64,000 nucleotides of DNA from Sedimenticola_A sp040506895 (lineage in GTDB: Bacteria > Pseudomonadota > Gammaproteobacteria > Chromatiales > Chromatiaceae), in the NCBI GenBank assembly GCA_040506895.1, contig JBEVVY010000001.1, forward strand, positions 2,775,116 to 2,839,115. The letters run 5' to 3'. Shown piece by piece: positions 1-14,066 of this stretch (positions are counted from its first letter, which is position 1; each line of letters begins with the position of its first letter). The position numbers and the translations under genes were made by a program. Below the pieces are notes generated by a model that worked only from the letters and a program-made list of their open reading frames with translations, had not been told where the DNA came from and did no database searches.

Positions 1-487
1 TCTCATGCTTCGTCAGCTCACGTTCGATCTGCAGGGCAAGCAGGATTTCGTTGAGTTTTCGCGTGTAGGTCTTTTCGCTGGAGAGGTAGAAGTTACGGGC
101 GACCTGCATGGTAATGGTGCTGCCGCCCTGTCTGCGCTCACCGGTGAGAGCCAGCTGTACCGCCGCGCGGATAAGGCCCTGGTAATCTACTCCCGGGTGC
201 TCGAAGAAGCGGTCGTCCTCTGCAGCCAGGAAGGCGTCCGTCATCGGCTGCGGGATCTCGCTGTAGGTCAGCGGAATTCTGCGCTTTTCTCCGAACTCCG
301 CCATCAGCTTGCCGTCGGCAGAGTAGACCCTGAGGGGTACCTGGAACCTCACGTTCTTGAGGTTTTCAGTGGAAGGCAGGTCGGGTTCCAGGTAAAAGTA
401 GAGGGAGATGGCGGCAATGGCTCCGACTGTGCAGCCTATCAGGGCCATCCAGAAGCCGATTTTGAAGAGCTTGATTAACCACTTCAT
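1..487 (-). CDS. mrcA: Penicillin-binding protein 1A, N-terminal part (cut by window edge)
   Basis: Bifunctional peptidoglycan glycosyltransferase/transpeptidase that polymerises murein at the inner membrane. Only the first 162 codons are in the window. The start is the ATG at 487. A short cytoplasmic head is followed by a single membrane anchor at about residues 10-33, then the start of the GT51 glycosyltransferase domain. This shows the EDDRFFEHPGVD motif with the catalytic Glu and the later GGSTITMQ motif, both diagnostic of class A PBPs. The gene is divergent from pilM, the classic mrcA-pilM arrangement of gammaproteobacteria, which supports mrcA over mrcB. The transpeptidase domain lies outside the window. 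Confidence 0.93.
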   Translation of the reverse strand, partial: MKWLIKLFKIGFWMALIGCTVGAIAAISLYFYLEPDLPSTENLKNVRFQVPLRVYSADGKLMAEFGEKRRIPLTYSEIPQPMTDAFLAAEDDRFFEHPGVDYQGLIRAAVQLALTGERRQGGSTITMQVARNFYLSSEKTYTRKLNEILLALQIERELTKHE

Positions 488-617
488 GCGCTAGTTCACG
501 GTTTTTGGGGAATTTGATATTCAGAATATACGTATTTGAAAGAGGGACTATACTAGCAGATGATGGTCCTAGAAATCATTTCGGGGCAAAAAAATCATAA
601 AAAATTCATTTAAGGCT

Positions 618-648
618 TCACAAAAAAATCATTTATTGCTATATAGTT
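618..648 (+). promoter_or_regulatory. Candidate sigma-70 promoter of the pilMNOPQ operon
   Basis: The 230-bp mrcA-pilM intergenic region is strikingly AT-rich compared with its surroundings. TTCACA at 618-623 matches the -35 consensus in five of six bases. TATATA (641-646) lies 17 bp downstream, and TATAGT (643-648) gives a better -10 with a 19-bp spacer. Transcription would start about 60 nt upstream of the pilM ATG. Prediction by eye only. Confidence 0.4.
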
Positions 649-717
649 AAGAAATTTAATTAAAGAAAAACCTGTAAACAAGCTCTAAAGTCGCGATCAA
701 GCGGATAAGGAAACAAG

Positions 718-1794
718 ATGTTCTCCTTTTTTGGGTCCAAAAAACAGTCGTTGCTAGGGATAGATATCAGTTCAACAACGGTCAAGCTGCTCGAATTGAG
801 TCAGTCCTCGGGACGTTCCGGCGCCACCTATCGAGTTGAGTCCTACGCAGTGGAACCTCTACCGGCGAATGCGGTGGTGGAGAAGAATATTGCGGATGTC
901 GATGCGGTAGGCCAGGCGATTCGCAATGTGGTCAAGCGTTCCGGGACAAAGACCAGGCAGGCAGCGGTAGCGGTATCAGGGTCTGCCGTGATCACCAAGA
1001 TCATCGCCATGCCCGCGTCTCTCACAGACCAGGAGATGGAAAACCAGATCCAGCTCGAGGCTGACCAGTACATCCCCTACCCGCTGGAAGAGGTGAATCT
1101 CGACTTCGAGGTGCTCGGTGTCTCCGAGAAGAATCCGGAGATGGTGGATGTGCTGCTTGCCGCTTCGCGGAGCGAGAATGTCGATGACCGTGTGGCGGCA
1201 CTCGAGATTGCCGGCTTGGGTGCGGATATTGTCGATGTAGAGGCCTATGCAATGGAGAATGCGTTCTCCCAGATCGCCGAGCAGCTGCCAGAACAGGGTG
1301 ATGACCGCACCATCGCCGTTGCAGACATCGGTGCCACGACGACGACCCTGAATGTTCTGCACAATGGCAAGATCATCTATACGAGGGAGCAGAGCTTCGG
1401 TGGCAGGCAACTGACCGAGGAGATCCAGCGTCGCTACGGGCTGTCCCGGGAAGAGGCCGGAATGGCGAAGCGCCAGGGCGGCCTGCCGGACAACTACGTT
1501 CCCGAGGTGCTCGAGCCGTTCAAGGAGGCGATGGCACAGCAGGTGAGCCGTTCGCTCCAGTTTTTCTTCTCATCCAGTTCCTATAACAGCGTAGATCAGA
1601 TCGTACTTGCAGGTGGCAGTTCTTCGATCCCGGGTGTGGATGAGCTGATCGAAGACAAGATCGGCACGCCCACGGTGGTTGCCAATCCTTTCGCCAATAT
1701 GTCGGTCTCCTCCAACGTTAAGCCTCAGAGTCTGAGCAATGATGCCCCTTCTCTGATGATTGCTTGTGGACTGGCCCTAAGGAGTTTTGACTAA
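718..1794 (+). CDS. pilM: Type IV pilus inner-membrane platform protein PilM
   Basis: Actin-like cytoplasmic ATPase-fold protein of the type IV pilus alignment complex. It binds the cytoplasmic tail of PilN and links the PilB/PilT motor side to the PilNOPQ periplasmic machinery. The 358-residue length is normal. The N-terminal GIDISSTTVKLLEL nucleotide-binding segment and the later phosphate-binding ADIGATTTTLNV and LAGGSSSIPG segments are the actin/FtsA-type signatures. A GGATAAGGAAA Shine-Dalgarno region sits just upstream of the ATG at 718. First gene of the pilMNOPQ operon; its stop is one base from the pilN start. Confidence 0.97.
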   Translation: MFSFFGSKKQSLLGIDISSTTVKLLELSQSSGRSGATYRVESYAVEPLPANAVVEKNIADVDAVGQAIRNVVKRSGTKTRQAAVAVSGSAVITKIIAMPASLTDQEMENQIQLEADQYIPYPLEEVNLDFEVLGVSEKNPEMVDVLLAASRSENVDDRVAALEIAGLGADIVDVEAYAMENAFSQIAEQLPEQGDDRTIAVADIGATTTTLNVLHNGKIIYTREQSFGGRQLTEEIQRRYGLSREEAGMAKRQGGLPDNYVPEVLEPFKEAMAQQVSRSLQFFFSSSSYNSVDQIVLAGGSSSIPGVDELIEDKIGTPTVVANPFANMSVSSNVKPQSLSNDAPSLMIACGLALRSFD

Positions 1795-1795
1795 C

Positions 1796-2359
1796 ATGGC
1801 ACGTATCAACCTCCTACCCTGGCGAGAGAATCTGCGCAAAAAGCGTCAGAGAAATTTTGGCATCGCCGCACTCATGGCCGTTCTGGTCACCATCGCTGGA
1901 TGCGGTGGTGTGTATCTCTATATAGACGGCCTTATCAAGCATCAGAACCAGCGCAACAACTACCTCAAGAGGGAGATTGCCGCTGTTGAGCAGAAGATCA
2001 AGGAGATCCAGGAGATCGAGCGGACCAAGGCCCGCCTGATTGCCCGCATGAACATTATTCAGGAACTCCAGGGGAGTCGTCCTGAAGTCGTTCATCTCTT
2101 CGATGAACTGATCACGACGATTCCGGATGGCGTTCACCTGACCTCTCTGAGGCAGATTGGCCGAGCCCTGAAGTTGGAAGGCAAGGCGCAATCCAACGCG
2201 CGTGTTTCCGCCTATATGCGTAACATCGATAAATCAAAGTGGCTGGGTGGTCCGGCGCTGCAGATTATCTCCAGCAAAACTAAGGATGGTGCCGATGCGA
2301 GCCAATTTAATCTGGACGCGACCCAAATCAGTCAAGTCGCGAAGAAAGAAGAGCAATAG
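1796..2359 (+). CDS. pilN: Type IV pilus assembly protein PilN
   Basis: Bitopic inner-membrane protein of the pilus alignment subcomplex that heterodimerises with PilO. The N-terminal INLLPWR motif (residues 4-10) is the conserved cytoplasmic tail that docks into PilM. A transmembrane helix follows at about residues 21-43, then a periplasmic coiled-coil stretch rich in Glu/Lys/Ile (about 50-85) and a ferredoxin-like fold. I chose the ATG at 1796, which has AAGGAG 11 nt upstream and gives the usual MARINLLPWR start; an in-frame TTG at 1787 would overlap pilM. Confidence 0.96.
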   Translation: MARINLLPWRENLRKKRQRNFGIAALMAVLVTIAGCGGVYLYIDGLIKHQNQRNNYLKREIAAVEQKIKEIQEIERTKARLIARMNIIQELQGSRPEVVHLFDELITTIPDGVHLTSLRQIGRALKLEGKAQSNARVSAYMRNIDKSKWLGGPALQIISSKTKDGADASQFNLDATQISQVAKKEEQ

Positions 2360-2376
2360 TCCAGGAGGAAAACGCG

Positions 2377-2976
2377 GTGAATCTCCAAGAACTCAATGAA
2401 CTGGACTTAAGTAACATTGGTGACTGGCCTGCGCTGGTCAAAGTGATCCTGGTCCTGATTGTCTGCGCCGGTATCGGTGCGGGCTGGTACTATCTCAATA
2501 CGGAAGATCAATTGAAGGCTCTCGAGAACGTCGAGCGACAGGAGGTCAGCCTGCGCAAGGAGTTCGAGGAGAAGCAGGCAAAGGCGGTCAATCTTGAGAA
2601 GTACAAGAAGCAGCTTGAAGAGATGAAACAGTCCTTCGGTGCCATGCTGCGCCAGCTGCCCAACAAGACTGAGGTGGCCGACCTGCTGGTGGATGTCTCC
2701 CAGACAGGCCTCGCCGCAGGGCTGGAGTTCGAACTGTTCGACCCGCAGCCCGAGGTGCGACGGGAGTTCTACGCCGAACTGCCTATTCAGCTGAAAGTGC
2801 ATGGTAACTACCATGAACTGGGTGAATTCGTCAGCGGCCTGGCTGCGTTGCCGAGAATTGTAACCATCCACGATGTTCACGTGGTTCCGGTGAGCGATAA
2901 GACAGCGGAGAATCCCCTGGTGATGACGGCAATCGCCAAGACATACCGGTATATTGACGAGGAGGGCGAGCAATGA
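2377..2976 (+). CDS. pilO: Type IV pilus assembly protein PilO
   Basis: Inner-membrane partner of PilN, forming the periplasmic scaffold that contacts PilP. It has a short cytoplasmic N terminus, one transmembrane helix at about residues 20-40, a coiled coil rich in Glu/Lys/Gln (about 45-90) and a C-terminal periplasmic domain. At 199 residues the length is normal. The start is GTG at 2377 with AGGAGGA about 8 nt upstream. The stop codon overlaps the pilP start in an ATGA junction at 2973-2976, implying translational coupling. Confidence 0.95.
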   Translation: MNLQELNELDLSNIGDWPALVKVILVLIVCAGIGAGWYYLNTEDQLKALENVERQEVSLRKEFEEKQAKAVNLEKYKKQLEEMKQSFGAMLRQLPNKTEVADLLVDVSQTGLAAGLEFELFDPQPEVRREFYAELPIQLKVHGNYHELGEFVSGLAALPRIVTIHDVHVVPVSDKTAENPLVMTAIAKTYRYIDEEGEQ

Positions 2977-3503
2977 GAAAGCCCATGACTCGTTTACTGA
3001 AAAGCTGCCTGATAATCTCCGCATCGCTGTTACTGACAGCTTGTGCCGGCGATATGCAGGATCTGAAGGATTTCGTCAGTGAGGTGAAGTCCAGAAAAGC
3101 GGGGCATATCGAGCCCCTGCCCGAGATCAAGCAGGTGCAGACCTACACCTTCTCGGGCGCCGGCCGGGATCCCTTCTTCCTCGCCAGTGACGAGGCCCAG
3201 GAGGGGGAGGTTGCCCCAACAGGTGGCCTGTTCCCGGATACCACGAGACGCAAAGAGGAGCTCGAGAGTTACGAGCTGGATGCGTTGAGAATGGTTGGGA
3301 TACTCGAGCAGGAGGAGGCGCGCTGGGCGCTGATCCAGACCAAGGACAACACGATATACAGGGTCAAGGCGGGTAACTACATGGGTAAGAACCATGGCCA
3401 GATTACCCGGATCACGGAAACACAGGCTGATTTGACGGAAATAATACCGGATGGGCAGGGCGGCTACCGGGAACGGCAGGCCTCGCTGGCACTGACAGAG
3501 TAA
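2973..3503 (+). CDS. pilP: Type IV pilus lipoprotein PilP
   Basis: Periplasmic lipoprotein that bridges the inner-membrane PilNO complex to the outer-membrane secretin PilQ. The N terminus is a lipoprotein signal with lipobox LTAC, lipidated Cys at residue 24. A flexible linker leads to a compact C-terminal beta domain beginning near GRDPF, followed by the segment MVGILEQEEARWALIQ that is typical of the PilP fold. It overlaps pilO by 4 bp and is followed by pilQ after 9 bp. Confidence 0.96.
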   Translation: MRKPMTRLLKSCLIISASLLLTACAGDMQDLKDFVSEVKSRKAGHIEPLPEIKQVQTYTFSGAGRDPFFLASDEAQEGEVAPTGGLFPDTTRRKEELESYELDALRMVGILEQEEARWALIQTKDNTIYRVKAGNYMGKNHGQITRITETQADLTEIIPDGQGGYRERQASLALTE

Positions 3504-3512
3504 TTCAGGGGT

Positions 3513-5729
3513 ATGACAATGATTAATAAACCGAGTTTGAACAGACAGCGGAGCCGGATGGGTCGCGATAGCGCCACTAGTCGCAGATACGTCGGGTTGT
3601 TTAGCCGCGTCTTGCTGGTTTTGATACTTGCCGCTGCAATGCCCGTTATGGCCGCGGAAAACGTGCTGAAGGATATCAGCTTCTCCACGCTGCCCGGCAA
3701 CAGTGTGAGGATTACCCTCACAGCGGAAGGACCTGTCGGTGAGCCAAGGACATTCACCACGGAGAATCCGGCGCGCATCGCGATGGATTTCTACGGTATG
3801 AGCAGTGACCTCGCGCAGAAGAACCAGACCATCGGGGTCGGCATGGCGCGTAGCGTGACAGCTATCGAGGCGGGTGGACGTACCCGCGTCGTGGTCAGCC
3901 TGGTCAGCGATGTCGGTCACTCGATCGAGGTACAGGACAACAAGGTTTTTGTCACGGTTGACGGTGGTGGTCATGCGGCAGTTGCCCAGGCTTCAGCACC
4001 TGCAGCCGAAGCGCAACCTTCGTCATCCGGCGGCGCGCCGATGGCCGTGGCGGCCCAGCGCAGCGTGGAAAACATCGATTTTCGTCGTGGACCTGACGGC
4101 GAAGGCCGTATTCAGATCATGCTCAACGACGCCTCCGCCGTGGTCGATATGCGTGAAGAGGGTGGCCGGATCGTCCTCGACATTCTCGACACGGCCCTGC
4201 CGGAGCGCCTGATGCGCAAGTTCGACGTTAGCGACTTCGCAACACCGGTACAGCTCTTTGAGGTCTCTGCCCAGGGCAGCGGTGTTCATGTCAACATCAG
4301 GCCGGAAGGTCACTATGAGCACCTGGCTTACCAGGCCGATGAGCTGTTCACCGTCGAGTTCCGTCCTCTCACCAAGGAGGAGGAAGAGGAGATCCAGCGC
4401 AAGAAGCAGACCTTCGAGGGTGAGCGCCTCTCCCTCAACTTCCAGGATATCGAAGTACGCTCAGTGCTTCAGCTGCTTGCGGATTTCACCGGCTTCAACC
4501 TGGTCACCTCCGATACAGTGACCGGCCGCATCACCCTGCGTCTGAAGAATGTGCCCTGGGATCAGGCCCTGGACATCATCATGAAGACCCGGGGTCTCTC
4601 CATGCGCAAGAACGGCAACGTGGTGTTGATTGCGCCTACCGAAGAGATCGCGGCCAGGGAAAAGCTGGAGCTGGAGTCCCAGAAGCAGATCGAAGAGCTG
4701 GCGCCGCTCTACTCTGAGTACATCGTGCTCAGTTATGCGAAAGCGGCGGATATCGCGAAATTGCTGAAGTCTGAAGAGAATCAGCTGATGAGTCCCGAGC
4801 GCGGTAACGTCACCGTTGACGTCCGTACCAATACCCTCCTGGTGCGCGACACGGCGGCCAAGCTGGAAGATATCAGGCGCATGATCTCCAAGCTGGATAT
4901 CCCGGTCCGCCAGGTGCTGATCGAATCCCGCGTGGTCATCGCCAATGACGACTTCCTGAAAGACATGGGTGTCCGTCTCGGCTTCAACCGTGCAAACTCC
5001 CTGAGTGAAAACGGCCCCGATATCCTGATTGCCGGTGGCCAGCCCGGTCACCTCGATGGCACCTATGCCCTCGACACGGGGCAGTTTATGGGTGTCAATG
5101 CCGGTATCGACAATACCGGTGGCAGCGAGTCCCTGCTGGTCAACCTGCCGGCCACCGCAGCCGCATCCCGTGGCGGCGGTCTCAACCTGCTGATCGGCAA
5201 GGTCGGATCCTACCTGCTGCAGCTCGAACTCTCCGCCATGCAGCAGGAGGGCAAGGGTGAGCTGGTCTCCAGTCCCAGGGTGATCACCTCCGACAAGTCG
5301 CCCGCAAGCATCAAGCAGGGTGTGGAGATTCCCTACCAGGAGGCTTCCGCCAGCGGCGCCACAAGCGTCGAATTCAAGGAAGCGGTACTGAAACTGGATG
5401 TGACTCCCCAGATCACACCGGATGACCGGGTAATCATGGATCTCGAGATCAACAAGGACAACCCGGACTTCTCCCGTGCAGTACTCGGTGTTCCTCCCGT
5501 GGATACCCGCTCCATCAAGACCTCGGTACTGGTGGACAACGGCGAAACCGTGGTGCTCGGTGGTGTCTTCGAGCGTACCGAGACCAAGAATACCGAACGG
5601 GTACCGTTCTTCGGCGACCTGCCCTACGTGGGCTTCCTGTTCAAGCAGGAGCAGGTTATCGATCAGAACAAGGAGCTACTCATCTTTGTTACACCGAAGA
5701 TCCTGAAAGAGACGCTCAGTGTACGCTGA
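3513..5729 (+). CDS. pilQ: Type IV pilus secretin PilQ
   Basis: Outer-membrane secretin through which the type IV pilus fibre exits. After a long basic N-terminal extension comes a signal peptide with cleavage expected near residue 47-48 (PVMA/AEN). Two AMIN peptidoglycan-binding domains follow (about 50-150 and 180-280), then a secretin-TonB N0 short domain (SLNFQDIEVRSVLQLLADF), an N1 domain with TNTLLVRDT, and the C-terminal secretin beta domain ending with VPFFGDLPYVGFLF and LLIFVTPKIL. The 738-residue length is usual. Last gene of the pil operon, with a strong terminator just downstream. Confidence 0.97.
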   Translation: MTMINKPSLNRQRSRMGRDSATSRRYVGLFSRVLLVLILAAAMPVMAAENVLKDISFSTLPGNSVRITLTAEGPVGEPRTFTTENPARIAMDFYGMSSDLAQKNQTIGVGMARSVTAIEAGGRTRVVVSLVSDVGHSIEVQDNKVFVTVDGGGHAAVAQASAPAAEAQPSSSGGAPMAVAAQRSVENIDFRRGPDGEGRIQIMLNDASAVVDMREEGGRIVLDILDTALPERLMRKFDVSDFATPVQLFEVSAQGSGVHVNIRPEGHYEHLAYQADELFTVEFRPLTKEEEEEIQRKKQTFEGERLSLNFQDIEVRSVLQLLADFTGFNLVTSDTVTGRITLRLKNVPWDQALDIIMKTRGLSMRKNGNVVLIAPTEEIAAREKLELESQKQIEELAPLYSEYIVLSYAKAADIAKLLKSEENQLMSPERGNVTVDVRTNTLLVRDTAAKLEDIRRMISKLDIPVRQVLIESRVVIANDDFLKDMGVRLGFNRANSLSENGPDILIAGGQPGHLDGTYALDTGQFMGVNAGIDNTGGSESLLVNLPATAAASRGGGLNLLIGKVGSYLLQLELSAMQQEGKGELVSSPRVITSDKSPASIKQGVEIPYQEASASGATSVEFKEAVLKLDVTPQITPDDRVIMDLEINKDNPDFSRAVLGVPPVDTRSIKTSVLVDNGETVVLGGVFERTETKNTERVPFFGDLPYVGFLFKQEQVIDQNKELLIFVTPKILKETLSVR

Positions 5730-5751
5730 TCACTGCTAGTCGCAGCGAAAC

Positions 5752-5783
5752 AAAGGGCCTGTCTGAAGACAGGCCCTTTTTTA
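5752..5783 (+). terminator. Rho-independent terminator after pilQ
   Basis: An 11-12 bp perfectly paired GC-rich hairpin (arms AAGGGCCTGTC and GACAGGCCCTT) with a tiny loop, followed by a run of T residues. It lies 22 bp after the pilQ stop and before aroK, so aroK-aroB-damX is likely to have its own promoter or depend on read-through. Confidence 0.9.
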
Positions 5784-5832
5784 TTTGCCGGCCTGTCTTG
5801 CCACTGACCCTGTTATCTGGCATATCTCACTT

Positions 5833-6351
5833 ATGACGCGTTTCAAGAACATATTCCTGGTCGGTCCCATGGGTGCTGGCAAGACCACCATCGGACGTCA
5901 GCTGGCCGAGCAGTTGGGGTTGGAGTTTGCCGACAGTGACAAGGAGTTGCAGCGTCGTACCGGTGTCGATATACCCACCATCTTCGACTTCGAAGGCGAA
6001 GAGGGCTTCAGGCGTCGTGAGAAAGCGGTCATCGACGAGCTCACCCAGAGAGAGGGCCTGGTGCTGGCGACGGGCGGTGGGGCTGTTCTGGACCACGAGA
6101 ACCGCGCCTGGTTATCGGCTCGCGGCTTTGTCGTCTATCTCTTCTGCAGTCCGGAGCAGCAATACGAGCGCACCCTGAGAGACCGGAACCGCCCCCTGCT
6201 GCAGACGGAGGACCCGCTCTCCAGGTTGCGTGCACTGATGGAGCAGCGCGACCCGATATACAGGCAGCTGGCCGACCTCGTGGTGCAGAGCGAAAAACGC
6301 AGCGCGGTGTCCGTGGCCAAGGAGATCGTGAAGCGGGTTCAGTCAGACTGA
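5833..6351 (+). CDS. aroK: Shikimate kinase
   Basis: Phosphorylates shikimate to shikimate 3-phosphate with ATP in chorismate biosynthesis (cytoplasm). The P-loop GPMGAGKT is at residues 11-18. The shikimate-binding acidic DSDKELQRRTG segment, the RRREK arginines and the GGGAVL loop are all present, as is the lid region RDRNRPLL. At 172 residues the size is normal. I chose the ATG at 5833 because it gives the canonical short N terminus; an upstream in-frame start would add 16 atypical residues and run into the terminator. The ribosome-binding site is weak. Followed by aroB, as in most gammaproteobacteria. Confidence 0.96.
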   Translation: MTRFKNIFLVGPMGAGKTTIGRQLAEQLGLEFADSDKELQRRTGVDIPTIFDFEGEEGFRRREKAVIDELTQREGLVLATGGGAVLDHENRAWLSARGFVVYLFCSPEQQYERTLRDRNRPLLQTEDPLSRLRALMEQRDPIYRQLADLVVQSEKRSAVSVAKEIVKRVQSD

Positions 6352-6439
6352 TTTGGACATTTCCTGTCCAGTTTGAAAAAATTGCCGGATATTGGCGGGC
6401 GTTTCCAGCCCCTTTGTTTTTCCTGGATTATTGAAGAGT

Positions 6440-7531
6440 ATGAGTGCAGAAACCCGAGTATTGAATGTCGATCTGGGCGACAGAAGCTATCCGATCTATA
6501 TCGGCTCCGATCTGATGGGTGATGCAGAGATCTATCGCCGCCATATACCGGGGCGCCAGGTGATGGTGGTTAGCAACGAAACCGTGGCCCCCCTCTACCT
6601 GGATAAAGTGCTGGCTGCGCTGGCAGATTACCAGGTCGAAACGGTAGTGCTGCCGGATGGTGAGAAGTACAAGACCCTGGAGACCTGGCAGACGATTTTC
6701 GATGCGCTGCTGGAAAAGCGCTTCGACCGGCAGTGCACTGTCCTGGCGCTGGGTGGCGGCGTGGTTGGGGATATCACCGGATTCGCTGCGGCCTGTTATC
6801 AACGCGGTGTGCATTTCATACAGGTGCCGACAACCCTGCTGGCCCAGGTCGACTCCTCGGTCGGGGGCAAGACCGGGGTCAACCATCCCCTGGGCAAGAA
6901 CATGATCGGCGCCTTCTATCAGCCAAGGTGCGTGATCGCCGATACCGATTCGCTGAATACCCTGGATGATCGCCAGCTGGCCGCGGGTATTGCCGAGGTC
7001 ATCAAGTACGGCCTGATCAACGATCTCTCTTTTTTCGAATGGCTCGAGGAGAACATGGCGCTGCTGCTGGCCCGTGATGCCGGTGCGCTGATCTATGCCA
7101 TCGAGCGCTCCTGCCAGGACAAGGCCGATGTGGTGGCAGCGGATGAACTGGAGGCGGGACAGAGGGCGCTTCTCAACCTTGGACACACTTTCGGTCATGC
7201 CATTGAGACCGGCATGGGGTACGGGGAGTGGCTGCATGGGGAGGCGGTGGCCGCCGGTATGTGCATGGCGGCAGACCTCTCACTACGGCTTGGTGGTATC
7301 TCAGTTGAAGACCTGCAGCGGATCGTGTCACTTCTCGGTAAGGCGAACCTGCCCACGGTGCCGCCGGAAAACCTCGGTCGCGAACAGTTCCTGGAACTGA
7401 TGGCAGTGGATAAAAAAGTACTCTCGGGTAAGTTGAGACTGATCCTGATGGAGGGGCTTGGGCACTCCGTGGTCAGTGACGACTTCGATGTCTCTGAACT
7501 GCACAAAACGCTGGATGAATACGGAAGATAA
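6440..7531 (+). CDS. aroB: 3-dehydroquinate synthase
   Basis: Converts DAHP to 3-dehydroquinate, the second step of the shikimate pathway, using NAD and a divalent metal. Seen are the NAD-binding LGGGVVGDITGFAA motif, the substrate loop PTTLLAQVDSSVGGKTGVN, the metal ligand Glu in the EVIKYG segment, and metal-binding His residues in LGHTFGHAIE and LHGEAVAAGM. At 363 residues from the ATG at 6440 (GAAGAG upstream) the length is standard. An upstream in-frame start at 6392 exists but adds 16 non-conserved residues. Confidence 0.96.
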   Translation: MSAETRVLNVDLGDRSYPIYIGSDLMGDAEIYRRHIPGRQVMVVSNETVAPLYLDKVLAALADYQVETVVLPDGEKYKTLETWQTIFDALLEKRFDRQCTVLALGGGVVGDITGFAAACYQRGVHFIQVPTTLLAQVDSSVGGKTGVNHPLGKNMIGAFYQPRCVIADTDSLNTLDDRQLAAGIAEVIKYGLINDLSFFEWLEENMALLLARDAGALIYAIERSCQDKADVVAADELEAGQRALLNLGHTFGHAIETGMGYGEWLHGEAVAAGMCMAADLSLRLGGISVEDLQRIVSLLGKANLPTVPPENLGREQFLELMAVDKKVLSGKLRLILMEGLGHSVVSDDFDVSELHKTLDEYGR

Positions 7532-7550
7532 AACAGAGGAAACGGATGCC

Positions 7551-9173
7551 ATGGAACCGGCTGCCGGGCACGGTAACGACCCCTATTTTTCGTTGCCCGA
7601 GCTGGAGCAGCGTCTCGACCTCCTCTTTCACCTGGCAGAAAACAGTGACCGCGTTCCCCTGCTGAAGGCCGAAGAGGGGATGGGCAAGACCATGATGCTG
7701 GATCAGCTGGAGCAGCGGGCCCAGCCGAACTGGCACCTGTGCCGGATACTGGCTGACGCCATGCTGCAGCCCGAGCAGCTGATAGATCGAATTGGCTGGT
7801 GTGTGCAGGTTCAGGAAGTCGGCAATGGTGATGCCCTGATGCGTCGGCTCGAAGATCTCCGCAACGAAGGGGGGCGGGTGATCGTGGCGGTTGACGATGC
7901 CCACCAGCTGCCGGTGTCCAGTATCATTACGCTATTGAGGCTTTCCGAAAAGAGAAGCAATGGAGAGCCCCTGGTCAAGGTGATGCTGTTCGCCCGTACA
8001 GATATCGACGAGCACCTGGCAACACCCCAGATCCAGGCGATGAATCCCCAGGCCCTACAGATGCTGGACCTGCCCCGCTACGAGCGATCCCAGGGGCAGG
8101 CTTTCGTGCAGCATCTGCTTGCGGTTCACGGTGTTGATGATTCCCTTGTGGCGCTCAATGAACAGAAGGTTGAGCGGCTCCTGAAGCAGAGCGAGGGGGT
8201 GCCGGCGGCCATTGAAGAGGGCGTTACCCGTCTGCTGGCCCAGGCCGACCTGGGTGATGGTGCATCCCGGGGAGTGGGTATTCCGCTGCTTGCGGATCTT
8301 TCCGGTCCCGCCATGGTGGGGACCGGCCTGGTTCTTGCCCTGGTATTGATTACCCTTCTCTTCCAGGAACAGATCAATTCACTCTTTGAAGGAGAGGAGG
8401 AGGTCCGGCAGGCATCACAAGAACTCACTGCTCCCCCGGAGACCGTGGTTCCCCTGGAACTGCCCAAGCCTACCCGGCCGGGAGCCGTTCCGGGTGTCAG
8501 TGTGCCGGTCGTCGCATCCAGGGAGGTAAGCGAAGCCGAACCAGCCCAGCCTCCTGAAGAGGCCGCCGATGCAGTGAGTGCAGAGCGTGGGCCGGAGACC
8601 GTGCCGGAAGAGGGTGGCGCACCGGCTCCGCAACCGTTCATGGGTACTAAAGAGGAGCCTGCACCGGTTGCTGAGAAGGTCGAAGATGCGAAACCGGCGG
8701 AACCCCGGGCCACGGAGGTCGTGCAGGCTGAAATACCCGTGGCCGCGCCCGTGGAGGATAAGCTCCAGCCTGTAAATGCCCCGAAAGCGGAGGCAGCGCA
8801 GGAGGTGGCCAGGGCGCCGCAACCTGTGAAAGTGGAGCCTGCGAGGCAGGTCCCGGCGAAGGTGAAGGAGGTATCGCTGAGTGACGAGGCATGGCTGCTG
8901 CAGCAGAAACCGACCGATTACACGCTCCAGCTGGTTGGCCTGGGGAGCGAGGCTTCAGCCAGAAAATTCATTAAGGATCATGGAATTAAGGGCAAGGCAA
9001 GGGTGTTCGAGTCGAGCCTCAAGGGGCGTCCGTGGTACTCGGTTGTCTATGGTGTCTATGGTGGGCGCAGTGCGGCTGTCTCCGGCCGGGAAAAGCTCCC
9101 GCCGGGGATCAGGAAGACGGGCGTCTGGCCCAGAAGTTACGCCTCCATACAGGATCTGATCAGGAAACGCTGA
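7551..9173 (+). CDS. damX: DamX-like AAA/SPOR-domain division protein
   Basis: Probable septal-ring protein that binds denuded peptidoglycan glycan strands through its C-terminal SPOR domain. The cytoplasmic N-terminal half is an ExeA-like ATPase fold with a P-loop-like EEGMGKT at residues 41-47 and a Walker-B-like VIVAVDDAHQL. One transmembrane helix lies at about 252-271. A long Pro/Glu/Ala-rich periplasmic linker leads to the SPOR domain (last ~95 residues, from WLLQQKPTDYTLQL). The start at ATG 7551 has AGAGGA 10 nt upstream; an in-frame ATG at 7515 would overlap aroB. The aroKB-damX synteny supports the name. Confidence 0.85.
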   Translation: MEPAAGHGNDPYFSLPELEQRLDLLFHLAENSDRVPLLKAEEGMGKTMMLDQLEQRAQPNWHLCRILADAMLQPEQLIDRIGWCVQVQEVGNGDALMRRLEDLRNEGGRVIVAVDDAHQLPVSSIITLLRLSEKRSNGEPLVKVMLFARTDIDEHLATPQIQAMNPQALQMLDLPRYERSQGQAFVQHLLAVHGVDDSLVALNEQKVERLLKQSEGVPAAIEEGVTRLLAQADLGDGASRGVGIPLLADLSGPAMVGTGLVLALVLITLLFQEQINSLFEGEEEVRQASQELTAPPETVVPLELPKPTRPGAVPGVSVPVVASREVSEAEPAQPPEEAADAVSAERGPETVPEEGGAPAPQPFMGTKEEPAPVAEKVEDAKPAEPRATEVVQAEIPVAAPVEDKLQPVNAPKAEAAQEVARAPQPVKVEPARQVPAKVKEVSLSDEAWLLQQKPTDYTLQLVGLGSEASARKFIKDHGIKGKARVFESSLKGRPWYSVVYGVYGGRSAAVSGREKLPPGIRKTGVWPRSYASIQDLIRKR

Positions 9174-9420
9174 TACGCCCCCTGGTTCAGCATCATTTCA
9201 GGAGTTTACTTCTTCTGTTTGCGGCCAAAAAACTGGCCTGACAGCAGTTTCTCAAGTATCCTACGCGGTTCCGTTCGCCGGTGCTGGCTGTTTCCCGAAT
9301 AGCCCTGAACCGGTGGCATTAGCGGCCCCGGCACGGTTTCGGGGCGTGTAGTCCAACTGATAGAGGGGGCTGGGATAAGCGAGTGTCCCTCCCCTGTAAA
9401 TAAAGAAGACGAGGTTTGCG

Positions 9421-14064
<4,644 letters not shown>

Positions 14065-14066
14065 TC